12,222 bases of DNA from Marinospirillum sp. (GTDB lineage: Bacteria; Pseudomonadota; Gammaproteobacteria; Pseudomonadales; Halomonadaceae): assembly GCA_007116865.1 (NCBI GenBank), contig SKHR01000124.1, positions 1 through 12,222 of the forward strand. Direction: 5' to 3'. Below, one piece after another: positions 6,800-12,222 of the stretch. The notes under the pieces were generated by a model. The model did not search any database, was not told the origin of the DNA, and saw only the letters and a list, made by a program, of their open reading frames with translations. The stretch's first letter is position 1. Each line of letters begins with the position of its first letter. The position numbers and the translations under genes are program-made.

Positions 6800-7096
6800 A
6801 TGACCAAGTCTGAGTTGATCGAACAGCTGGCACTGAAAAAGCCAGAGTTGACCTTAAAGCAAGTCGAGTCTGCGGTCAGAGTCATTCTTGACCAAATCAG
6901 CGACACTCTCGCCGACGGCGGACGGGTTGAAATCCGAGGGTTTGGCAGTTTTTCACTGCATTACCGAGAGCCGCGTATCGGGCGCAACCCTAAAACAGGG
7001 CAAAGCGTGACGCTCGAGGGCAAACATGTTCCTCACTTTAAACCTGGAAAAGAGTTACGCGATCAGGTCAATGCGGCCGCTCAGCTTGGGCGCTGA
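6800..7096 (+). CDS. ihfB: Integration host factor subunit beta
   Basis: This is a 98-residue HU/IHF-family protein that pairs with IHF-alpha to bind and sharply bend DNA in the nucleoid, affecting transcription, recombination and replication. Seen directly: MTKSELIEQLA at the N-terminus, the EIRGFGSFSLHYREPR core, the DNA-intercalating arm GRNPKTGQSV with Pro64, and PHFKPGKELRDQV at the end. All are near identical in pattern to E. coli IhfB (94 residues). I chose the ATG at 6800 from this alignment; GGGAGGTAGG lies just upstream. A longer open frame reaching back to 6626 is not credible because it crosses the intergenic region. lapA follows after 38 bases, suggesting an ihfB-lapA-lapB operon. 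Confidence 0.97.
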   Translation: MTKSELIEQLALKKPELTLKQVESAVRVILDQISDTLADGGRVEIRGFGSFSLHYREPRIGRNPKTGQSVTLEGKHVPHFKPGKELRDQVNAAAQLGR

Positions 7097-7134
7097 CGCA
7101 TCCATACCTTGAGGTGTAAGCCTGAGTTTGCTCT

Positions 7135-7440
7135 ATGCGATTGATTAAAACCCTCCTGAGTGGCCTGCTCCTGCTTTTGGTTCTGGTGATCGGCATTCTT
7201 TTTTCTTTGCGTAACCAGCAACCGGTTCCACTAGACCTGCTATTAATCCAGTTACCCGCAAACAGCCTGGCGTTATGGCTGATTCTGGCACTGGCCACGG
7301 GCTGCCTACTTGGCTTGCTGCTCTCACTTCCCTGGCTGATCAGCTGCAAATCTCGTCAAGCCAGCCTGAAAAAACAAATGAAACAACAAAAAGAAGAGCT
7401 CCACAAATTGCGCACGCTTAGTCTGCGTTCACCTGAATGA
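7135..7440 (+). CDS. lapA: Lipopolysaccharide assembly protein A (LapA/YciS)
   Basis: This is a 101-residue inner-membrane protein. Two transmembrane helices are clear (about 4-24 and 44-69), separated by the conserved SLRNQQPVPLDLLL loop typical of the LapA domain. A Lys/Gln/Glu-rich C-terminal coiled-coil segment follows (about 75-95). LapA acts with LapB in LPS biogenesis. The ribosome binding site is weak (TGAG about 11 bases before the ATG). lapB follows after 20 bases. Confidence 0.92.
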   Translation: MRLIKTLLSGLLLLLVLVIGILFSLRNQQPVPLDLLLIQLPANSLALWLILALATGCLLGLLLSLPWLISCKSRQASLKKQMKQQKEELHKLRTLSLRSPE

Positions 7441-7460
7441 CTATCTGCGGCTGACCCTTT

Positions 7461-8642
7461 ATGGCTTTTGATTTTCTGCTCTTTGCGCTGCTGGTTCTCG
7501 CACTGGCGATTGGCTGGTGGTTAGGCCACCGCACTCGCCGCAGCGATGTACCACCACCGGGTGTCACGCCCGATCTAAGCAAAGACTACTTTGTCGGCCT
7601 AAATTATCTGTTAAATGAACAGCCAGACGAGGCGATTGAAACCTTTGTCAAAGCGCTCGAAGTCAATTCAGACACGGTTGAAACCCACCTGGCCCTGGGC
7701 AATCTGTTTCGCAGTCGTGGAGAGTCGGATCGCGCCGTCAGAGTTCACCAAAACCTGTTTGCACGCCCTAGCCTGACTCGGGAGCAATCAGAACGTGTCC
7801 AGCTGGAACTGGCGCGTGACTTCATGGCCGCCGGCCTATACGACCGAGCCGAGCGCCTGCTGAAAGAACTCGCTAACCGCACATCAACTGCCGGAAAAGA
7901 AAGCCAACGTCTGCTAGTCAGTCTTTACGAAAGGGAAAAAGAGTGGCAAAAGGCGATCAATGCCTTATCCGGAAGCCTGCTCAGAGACAATCCCAAGCTG
8001 AAAACTGCCGCCGCTCACTACGCCTGCGAGCTGGCCGCCCAACTACTTGCGCAAGGCCAGTACGGCCTTGCCAGAAAGCAGCTCAAACAAGCCCAAGCCT
8101 TTGATCCTAGCTGCATTCGCGTCAACCTGCTCAACGCTCAGCTGGAGTTGCAAAGCGGCAGTCCTAAAGCAGCGATCCGCCTGTTGCTGAGAATCCCTGA
8201 GCAAAACCCGATTTTCATTCCAGCCATGCTGCAATCACTGGTGGATGCGCATGAGCGCCTGAACCAACGCGAGGCGTTGATCGACACCTTAAAGCAGCTG
8301 ATTGAAAAACACCCCTATTCTTCCGTGCTCCTGCATCTGGCTGATCTGTTGCGGGCCAATGGCCACACCGAGGAAGCGATCAACCTGCTGGATGAGCGGA
8401 TGCGCCACCAGGTGTCGCTTAAAGGCGTCGACTATTTGATCGACCTCTATCTGGATCAAGCCAAGGGTGAGGAGCGCGCCCACCTGCTGACTCTGCGTAA
8501 CCTCACCACGCAGTTGCTTGCTCACAAACCGGAACACCAGTGCAGTCAGTGCGGCTTTCAGAGTTTACAGCTCTTCTGGCAGTGCCCCAAGTGCCGCGAA
8601 TGGGGCAGTGTCAAACCGATTTTTGGGGTAGAAGGCGAATGA
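7461..8642 (+). CDS. lapB: Lipopolysaccharide assembly protein B (LapB/YciM)
   Basis: This is a 393-residue protein (E. coli 389) anchored to the inner membrane by an N-terminal helix (about 3-22), with its body in the cytoplasm. It presents LpxC to the protease FtsH and so limits LPS synthesis. Seen directly: a series of TPR-like helices from about residue 45 to 340 (for example YFVGLNYLLNEQPDEAIETF and THLALGNLFRSRGESDRAV), then a rubredoxin-type zinc or iron site formed by Cys361, Cys364, Cys375 and Cys378 (CSQC, then CPKC). All domains are intact. Its final 32 bases overlap the convergent pyrF. Confidence 0.96.
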   Translation: MAFDFLLFALLVLALAIGWWLGHRTRRSDVPPPGVTPDLSKDYFVGLNYLLNEQPDEAIETFVKALEVNSDTVETHLALGNLFRSRGESDRAVRVHQNLFARPSLTREQSERVQLELARDFMAAGLYDRAERLLKELANRTSTAGKESQRLLVSLYEREKEWQKAINALSGSLLRDNPKLKTAAAHYACELAAQLLAQGQYGLARKQLKQAQAFDPSCIRVNLLNAQLELQSGSPKAAIRLLLRIPEQNPIFIPAMLQSLVDAHERLNQREALIDTLKQLIEKHPYSSVLLHLADLLRANGHTEEAINLLDERMRHQVSLKGVDYLIDLYLDQAKGEERAHLLTLRNLTTQLLAHKPEHQCSQCGFQSLQLFWQCPKCREWGSVKPIFGVEGE

Positions 8643-9309
8643 TCTCTGCCAGAGCCGCAGCCGGATCACTGGCCTGAGTCACGGGCCGCCCGATCACCAG
8701 GTGGGTACTGCCCGCTTCCAAAGCCAGAGCCGGTGTCATCACTCGTTGCTGATCACCTAACGCCGCCTGAGGGGGACGTATGCCCGGTGTGACCTTAAGA
8801 AAATCCGTACCCAAATGCTGGGTCAGAAGCTGAGATTCCCGAGCCGAACAAACCACTCCCTGCAAACCACTTTGCTGCGCCAGGCGCGCCAGATGCAGAA
8901 CCTGGGTTTCCAGACTCACGCTCACATTCAATTCACTCAACTCTGCTGCATTCATGCTGGTCAACACGGTGACCGCGATCAAATGGGTGGGCAAACGATG
9001 CTGAGCCAGTACCGCCGCAGCGGCGCTCATCATCCTGGGGCCACCGGAGGCATGCACATTCACCATCCACACCCCTTGATCCGCCGCGGCTAAAACGGCC
9101 TGTGCGCAGGTGTTAGGGATATCATGGAATTTAAGATCCAGAAAGACCTCAAATCCTCGCGCATGCAGCGCGGTCAGAATTTCTGGTCCGCAACGGGTAA
9201 ATAATTCCTTACCGACCTTGACCCGACACAGGTTTGGGTCAAGCTGATCAGCCAAGGCCAGCGCCTTGTTGGCGGAATCCACATCAAGGGCAATGATTAA
9301 GGGAGTCAC
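8611..9309 (-). CDS. pyrF: Orotidine 5'-phosphate decarboxylase
   Basis: This is a 232-residue TIM-barrel enzyme converting OMP to UMP, the last step of de novo pyrimidine synthesis. Seen directly: LIIALDV (residues 4-10), KVGKELF (31-37), the catalytic DLKFHDIPNT motif (58-67; Asp58, Lys60, Asp63), VTPGIRP, and the phosphate-binding VIGRPVT near the end. The start is a GTG at 9307-9309, with GAAGGA at good spacing upstream. This places the protein at MTPLIIALD, the family's normal N-terminus. An ATG 27 codons earlier would add an unconserved extension and run through the promoter. In E. coli, pyrF is co-directional with lapAB; here it is convergent and overlaps lapB by 32 bases. Confidence 0.97.
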   Translation of the reverse strand: MTPLIIALDVDSANKALALADQLDPNLCRVKVGKELFTRCGPEILTALHARGFEVFLDLKFHDIPNTCAQAVLAAADQGVWMVNVHASGGPRMMSAAAAVLAQHRLPTHLIAVTVLTSMNAAELSELNVSVSLETQVLHLARLAQQSGLQGVVCSARESQLLTQHLGTDFLKVTPGIRPPQAALGDQQRVMTPALALEAGSTHLVIGRPVTQASDPAAALAEIIRLLPQKSV

Positions 9310-9341
9310 CCATCGATCCTTCTTCTGATTGGAAAAACCCC

Positions 9342-9350
9342 AGTATACCA
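9342..9350 (-). promoter_or_regulatory. Extended -10 promoter of pyrF
   Basis: On the minus strand, TGG is directly followed by TATACT (9342-9347; five of six to the -10 consensus), giving a TGn-extended -10 element. Transcription would begin near 9335, about 25 bases before the GTG start. No good -35 box lies at 17 bases, which is tolerated for extended -10 promoters. Confidence 0.5.
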
Positions 9351-9442
9351 AGAACCCTTTCTGCTTGCGCCAAATCAAACACCGCCTCAATTTACATCCC
9401 TCAAAACTGGCATCCAGCCTTTTGACTGACTAAGCTGCTAGG

Positions 9443-9463
9443 GTTCGCAGCGGAAATGCGAAC
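9443..9463 (+). repeat. Small inverted repeat upstream of comEA
   Basis: GTTCGCA (9443-9449) and TGCGAAC (9457-9463) form a 7-bp stem with a 7-base loop about 45 bases before the comEA start. It could be an operator or a leader hairpin. No convincing comEA promoter was recognised; a TTGACT at 9422-9427 lacks a matching -10. Confidence 0.4.
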
Positions 9464-9509
9464 ACAGGAAAGTTGTTTCTCAAGGATCATGGACTTTTAG
9501 GAGAACATC

Positions 9510-9821
9510 ATGGCAAAAGCCTTTTCTTGGCGCTGTCTGGCGCTCATCTTGTTGACCTGCGGGTTTCTTGCACTGCCGCTAACGGCACTCAGTGAGGTCA
9601 CTGATGCTCAACTAGCGCTGCAATCCAGCCAACAGCTGAACATCAATCAAGCCACTGCTGAGCAATTGACTGCCCTGCCAGGCATTGGCCCGGCACGGGC
9701 AGAGGCGATCATCACCCTGCGGGAAAACAAAGGGGAATTGCAGCATATTGATGAGTTGCAAGAAGTGCGCGGTATCGGCCCTTCACTGACACGCCAACTG
9801 GAGCCGCTGGTCAGCTTCTAG
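9510..9821 (+). CDS. comEA: ComEA-family helix-hairpin-helix DNA-binding protein
   Basis: This is a 103-residue secreted protein. A signal peptide occupies about residues 1-28 (hydrophobic core LALILLTCGFLALPL, likely cleavage after TALS). The mature part begins with a short Gln-rich linker and carries the ComEA domain LNINQATAEQLTALPGIGP with two helix-hairpin-helix motifs (LPGIGPARAEAII at 56-68 and VRGIGPSLTRQL at 86-97). Such small periplasmic ComEA proteins bind double-stranded DNA taken up during transformation. Whether this organism is competent cannot be told from the window; many related bacteria carry the gene alone. AGGAG lies seven bases before the ATG. It is monocistronic, ending at the terminator near 9842-9872. 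Confidence 0.88.
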   Translation: MAKAFSWRCLALILLTCGFLALPLTALSEVTDAQLALQSSQQLNINQATAEQLTALPGIGPARAEAIITLRENKGELQHIDELQEVRGIGPSLTRQLEPLVSF

Positions 9822-9841
9822 ACCAGGCAGATTCCAGGCAA

Positions 9842-9872
9842 AAAAAAGGCCAGCGCAAGGCTGGCCTTTTTT
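9842..9872. terminator. Bidirectional intrinsic terminator between comEA and the SDR gene
   Basis: GGCCAGC (9848-9854) pairs with GCTGGCC (9860-9866) around a 5-base loop. Six A's before and six T's after extend the stem to 13 bp and supply a U-run in either direction. It sits between two convergent genes (stops at 9821 and 9888), as expected for a shared terminator. Confidence 0.92.
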
Positions 9873-9887
9873 GGTCACCGCGATCCA

Positions 9888-10649
9888 CTAGATACGCAGC
9901 GCACCATCACACTCAATCACACGACCCGAGAAATAGTCGTTTTCAACAATGTAACGCACACTGTGCGCGATTTCTTCTGGCTTGCCTAAACGCTTCAAAG
10001 GAATGCCGGCAGTGATTTTGCCCAACACTTCTTCCGGCATCGCCGCAACCATGTCGGTGGCAATAAAGCCCGGTGCGATCGCTCCGGTACGAATGCCATA
10101 ACGCGACAACTCTTTTGCCCAGGTGACCGCCATCGCTACCACACCGGATTTAGCGGCAGAGTAGTTGGTTTGACCCATGTTACCAGCACGAGAAATCGAA
10201 GAAATATTGATGATCACGCCAGGCTTACCCAGCTGAATCATGTGAGCAGCCGCTTCACGACCACACAGGAAAACACCGGTCAGGTTCACATCCATGACCT
10301 GCTGCCAGCTGGACAGACTCATTTTCTTAACAATTTCACCATCCTTTGCCTTGATCAACAAACCGTCACGGGTAATGCCCGCATTGTTGACCAGCACATC
10401 CAGCGCACCAAAGTCAGCAACCACCTGGGTAAAGACCGACTCAACTGTCGCCTCATCAGCGACGTTGGCAACATAATAACGGGCTTCACTGCCTGCTTGT
10501 TTAACCAGTTCAACGGTTTCCTTGAGCATCTCTTCGTTCAGGTCCAGCAGCGCCAACTTTGCGCCTTGTGTCGCTAATTCCACCGCCATAGAGCGACCCA
10601 ATCCTTGTCCGCCACCTGTCACTACGATCACAGCATCTTTTACTTGCAT
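9888..10649 (-). CDS. Short-chain dehydrogenase/reductase, FabG-like
   Basis: This is a 253-residue classical SDR. Seen directly: the cofactor motif TGGGQGLG (11-18), NNAG (88-91), and the catalytic Ser150, Tyr163 and Lys167 (NYSAAKSG), with PGFIATDM after the active site. The overall pattern matches 3-oxoacyl-ACP reductase or acetoacetyl-CoA reductase type enzymes of marine gammaproteobacteria. The insertion around KDGEIVKKMS and the DGALRI ending differ from the housekeeping FabG, which normally sits in a fab cluster. The true substrate is therefore unknown; fatty acid, PHA or other 3-oxoacyl reduction is possible. Asp36 after the second beta strand (LALLDLN) may hint at NADH preference. 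The start at 10647-10649 has GAGGTG upstream. A longer open frame to 10820 has no support. Confidence 0.88.
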   Translation of the reverse strand: MQVKDAVIVVTGGGQGLGRSMAVELATQGAKLALLDLNEEMLKETVELVKQAGSEARYYVANVADEATVESVFTQVVADFGALDVLVNNAGITRDGLLIKAKDGEIVKKMSLSSWQQVMDVNLTGVFLCGREAAAHMIQLGKPGVIINISSISRAGNMGQTNYSAAKSGVVAMAVTWAKELSRYGIRTGAIAPGFIATDMVAAMPEEVLGKITAGIPLKRLGKPEEIAHSVRYIVENDYFSGRVIECDGALRI

Positions 10650-10685
10650 TATGCACCTCAAGTCAGTCAGTGTTATTCGGCTGCT

Positions 10686-10751
10686 ATGGGTTATCATTTT
10701 TTTGCAGCACGATGGAGAAAATCCCCTCCGCTGCACCGCAATATAACCCAT
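10686..10751. repeat. Nested inverted repeats upstream of the SDR gene
   Basis: The outer 9-bp arms are ATGGGTTAT (10686-10694) and ATAACCCAT (10743-10751). Inside them TGCAGC (10703-10708) pairs with GCTGCA (10730-10735), and GGAG (10714-10717) with CTCC (10726-10729). The array lies 37-102 bases before the SDR start, where an operator or a folded leader could sit. The rest of the 210-base gap to fxsA holds two more small dyads (10756-10767 and 10800-10822) and no gene. Confidence 0.45.
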
Positions 10752-10859
10752 CATCTCGCAGATGCGAAACCTTTTTTGGACTGCTTGACCGCATGCGTGG
10801 GTTGAAAGGTTTGACTTCAACCTCCATCTACTGGATATAACTAACCACAGGAGCCAACC

Positions 10860-11339
10860 ATGCCATTATTTTTATTGCTTTTTCTGATTTGGCCCCTGGC
10901 AGAGATTTGGCTAATGGTTCGTATCGGCTCACAGGTGGGTGCACTAAACACCGTTTTCCTAGTGGTGATCACCGCCGCACTGGGTTTGGCACTTGTACAG
11001 TTAGAATGGCAACGCCTTGCTCGACTCATGCACTACCGTGTCAATCAGGGGCAAAGCCCTATCAGTTTGTTTGCTGAAACCCTGGGGGTTGGCTTTGCGG
11101 GCGTGTTATTGCTGATTCCTGGCTTTCTGTCGGATGCCTTTGGACTGCTACTGCTGCTGCCTCCAACAAGAAAATTTTTACTCAGCCACTTGAAAAAAAA
11201 CACCCAAAGCACCACCTACGAGCAACAGTCGTATCATTACTACCAGCAGCGTCCTCGCCGTTCAGGTCAAGAAGATACGAATCGCCGAGGTGAGTTATTA
11301 GAAGGCGAGTTTGAAAGAAAAGAAGATCCAAGACCTTGA
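10860..11339 (+). CDS. fxsA: FxsA family membrane protein
   Basis: This is a 159-residue inner-membrane protein of the FxsA family, whose E. coli member, when overproduced, relieves phage T7 exclusion by the F plasmid PifA protein; its normal role is unknown. Seen directly: three or four hydrophobic segments (about 1-21, 28-48 and 74-101) with the family's PLAEIWLMVRIG and LLIPGFLSDAFGLLLLLPP stretches. A Tyr/Gln-rich then strongly charged tail follows (about 112-159). AGGAG is seven bases before the ATG. It lies directly upstream of groES, as in many gammaproteobacteria, and its stop codon lies inside the -35 box of the groES promoter. A weak TTGACT/TATAAC pair upstream has 19-base spacing and is not convincing. 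Confidence 0.92.
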   Translation: MPLFLLLFLIWPLAEIWLMVRIGSQVGALNTVFLVVITAALGLALVQLEWQRLARLMHYRVNQGQSPISLFAETLGVGFAGVLLLIPGFLSDAFGLLLLLPPTRKFLLSHLKKNTQSTTYEQQSYHYYQQRPRRSGQEDTNRRGELLEGEFERKEDPRP

Positions 11340-11361
11340 AAAGATCTTCAACGCGCCCCAT
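11335..11361 (+). promoter_or_regulatory. Sigma-32 heat-shock promoter of groESL
   Basis: CTTGAA (11335-11340) and CCCCAT (11356-11361) are separated by 15 bases, close to the RpoH consensus CTTGAA-N13 to 15-CCCCAT. The -35 box contains the fxsA stop codon (TGA at 11337-11339). Transcription would start near 11369, leaving a groES leader of about 120 bases. Strong induction on heat shock is expected. No CIRCE element (HrcA operator) was seen. Confidence 0.88.
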
Positions 11362-11388
11362 AAAGCACAACGGCAACTGAATTCGCTC

Positions 11389-11458
11389 GCTCGTGGCTAT
11401 GCGACGACGAGCAACCGACGCAAGTCGGCTTTTATTGAGAACGAGATGGGCTTAGCCC
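11389..11458 (+). promoter_or_regulatory. Three small hairpins in the groES leader
   Basis: In order: GCTCGT/ACGAGC (11389-11394 with 11407-11412), CCGAC-GCAA-GTCGG (11415-11428; a GNRA tetraloop followed by CTTTTA), and GGGC-TTA-GCCC (11448-11458). The second resembles a short, weak intrinsic terminator and could catch fxsA read-through or attenuate groESL. The structures are seen; regulatory meaning is inferred. Confidence 0.45.
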
Positions 11459-11491
11459 TTAACTTTTGAATGAACCAGGAGATATTCAGCA

Positions 11492-11779
11492 ATGAAAATC
11501 CGTCCTTTGCACGATCGCGTTGTCGTTCGTCGTATGGAAGAAGAAACCACGACTCCAGGCGGCATCGTTCTGCCAGGTAGCGCCAAAGAAAAACCCCAAC
11601 AGGGTGAAGTCCTGGCGATTGGTGAAGGTCGTTACGTTGACGGCCAATTGCGCCCTCTCTCGGTCAAAGCGGGCGACAAAGTCATTTTTGGCAGCTACGC
11701 CGGCAGCACCGTCAAGATTGATGGTGAAGAACTGCTCATTTTGAGCGAAAACGAAATCTTTGGTGTGCTGGAAAGCTGA
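11492..11779 (+). CDS. groES: Co-chaperonin GroES
   Basis: This is a 95-residue protein that forms the heptameric lid of the GroEL folding chamber in the cytosol. Seen directly: MKIRPLHDRVVVRR at the start, the mobile loop that docks on GroEL (about 17-33, TTPGGIVLPGSA), GEVLAIGEGRY, VKAGDKVIFGSYAG and the ENEIFGVLE end. The length equals or is within two residues of known family members. AGGAG lies 10 bases before the ATG. It is first in the operon with groEL, 57 bases downstream. Confidence 0.98.
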   Translation: MKIRPLHDRVVVRRMEEETTTPGGIVLPGSAKEKPQQGEVLAIGEGRYVDGQLRPLSVKAGDKVIFGSYAGSTVKIDGEELLILSENEIFGVLES

Positions 11780-11836
11780 TTTCCACAGACACCCTTTTGA
11801 ACTTTAACCCAGACAACTAATTAACAGGAAACGAAC

Positions 11837-12222
11837 ATGGCAGCTAAAGACGTACGTTTCGGTGATGACGCTCGCAAGCGCATGGTCGCCGGTGTCAACA
11901 TTCTGGCCGACGCAGTCAAAACCACTCTGGGCCCCAAAGGCCGTAACGTGGTACTGGAAAAATCCTTTGGCTCACCCACAGTGACCAAAGATGGTGTCTC
12001 TGTCGCCAAAGAAATCGAACTCAAAGACAAGTTCGAAAACATGGGCGCACAGATGGTTAAAGAAGTCGCTTCTAAAACCTCTGATGTTGCTGGTGACGGT
12101 ACCACTACCGCCACCGTATTGGCCCAGGCAATCGTCAACGAAGGCTTCAAAGGCGTGACTGCTGGCATGAACCCGATGGACCTTAAGCGCGGTATCGACA
12201 AAGCCGTGGTTGCAGCGGTTGA
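11837..12222 (+). CDS. groEL: Chaperonin GroEL, N-terminal part, cut by the window edge
   Basis: This is the 60-kDa chaperonin subunit; two stacked heptamers fold proteins with ATP and GroES. 128 codons are visible of about 545. They hold the start of the equatorial ATPase domain: MAAKDVRFGDDARKRM, TLGPKGRNVVLEKSFG, TKDGVSVAKEIEL with Asp52, and the nucleotide-binding VAGDGTTTATVL with Asp87. The start has AGGAA seven bases upstream. It is co-transcribed with groES from the heat-shock promoter. Confidence 0.98.
   Translation, partial: MAAKDVRFGDDARKRMVAGVNILADAVKTTLGPKGRNVVLEKSFGSPTVTKDGVSVAKEIELKDKFENMGAQMVKEVASKTSDVAGDGTTTATVLAQAIVNEGFKGVTAGMNPMDLKRGIDKAVVAAV

Noticed and set aside
9489..9500. 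Mini-ORF ATG GAC TTT TAG overlapping the comEA ribosome binding site
   Set aside because: The AAGGA before its ATG is only a few bases away and the peptide is three residues; chance is likely.
1..12222. Mobile elements, CRISPR arrays, tRNA genes, defence or other novel systems
   Set aside because: No terminal repeats, repeat-spacer arrays, tRNA-like folds or unfamiliar gene clusters were seen; every long gene belongs to a known chromosomal family.

Overview
The window is an ordinary, gene-dense chromosomal stretch of a gammaproteobacterium. The gene neighbourhoods suggest a Pseudomonas- or Oceanospirillales-like lineage: rpoE-rseA-rseC-mucD-lepA divergent from nadB, sdhE-ygfX, ihfB-lapA-lapB, pyrF, comEA, and fxsA-groES-groEL. 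All of these are chromosomal core families. I see no phage, insertion sequence, CRISPR array, tRNA or rRNA, and no stretch of more than about 210 bases without a gene. Base composition looks even throughout, a little over half G+C by eye.

Positions 1-4167 (minus strand) hold the envelope-stress operon, transcribed leftwards: rpoE (sigma-E/AlgU), rseA/mucA (membrane anti-sigma factor), rseC/mucC, mucD (periplasmic Do-type protease), and the start of lepA (EF4), which runs off the left edge. The usual rseB/mucB gene between rseA and rseC is absent; rseA and rseC are only 8 bases apart. A perfect 14-bp hairpin lies just upstream of the rpoE ribosome binding site, and another 14-bp hairpin sits between mucD and lepA.

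Positions 4168-6641 hold the divergent nadB (L-aspartate oxidase, first step of NAD synthesis), whose 3' end overlaps that of the convergent ygfX. ygfX in turn overlaps sdhE (succinate dehydrogenase flavinylation factor).

Positions 6642-9309 hold ihfB, lapA and lapB on the plus strand (a nucleoid protein and the two proteins linking LPS synthesis to LpxC turnover). They are followed by pyrF (OMP decarboxylase) on the opposite strand, with its 3' end overlapping lapB. Positions 9310-10859 hold comEA (secreted helix-hairpin-helix DNA-binding protein) and a convergent short-chain dehydrogenase of FabG type, separated by a clear bidirectional terminator.

Positions 10860-12222 hold fxsA and then groES and groEL (cut by the right edge). 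A near-consensus sigma-32 heat-shock promoter overlaps the fxsA stop codon. Functionally, the window combines envelope stress control (rpoE operon, lapAB), cytoplasmic protein folding (groESL) and cofactor or nucleotide metabolism (nadB, sdhE, pyrF). I did not find a new biological system. The points most worth checking are the missing rseB and the rpoE leader hairpin.
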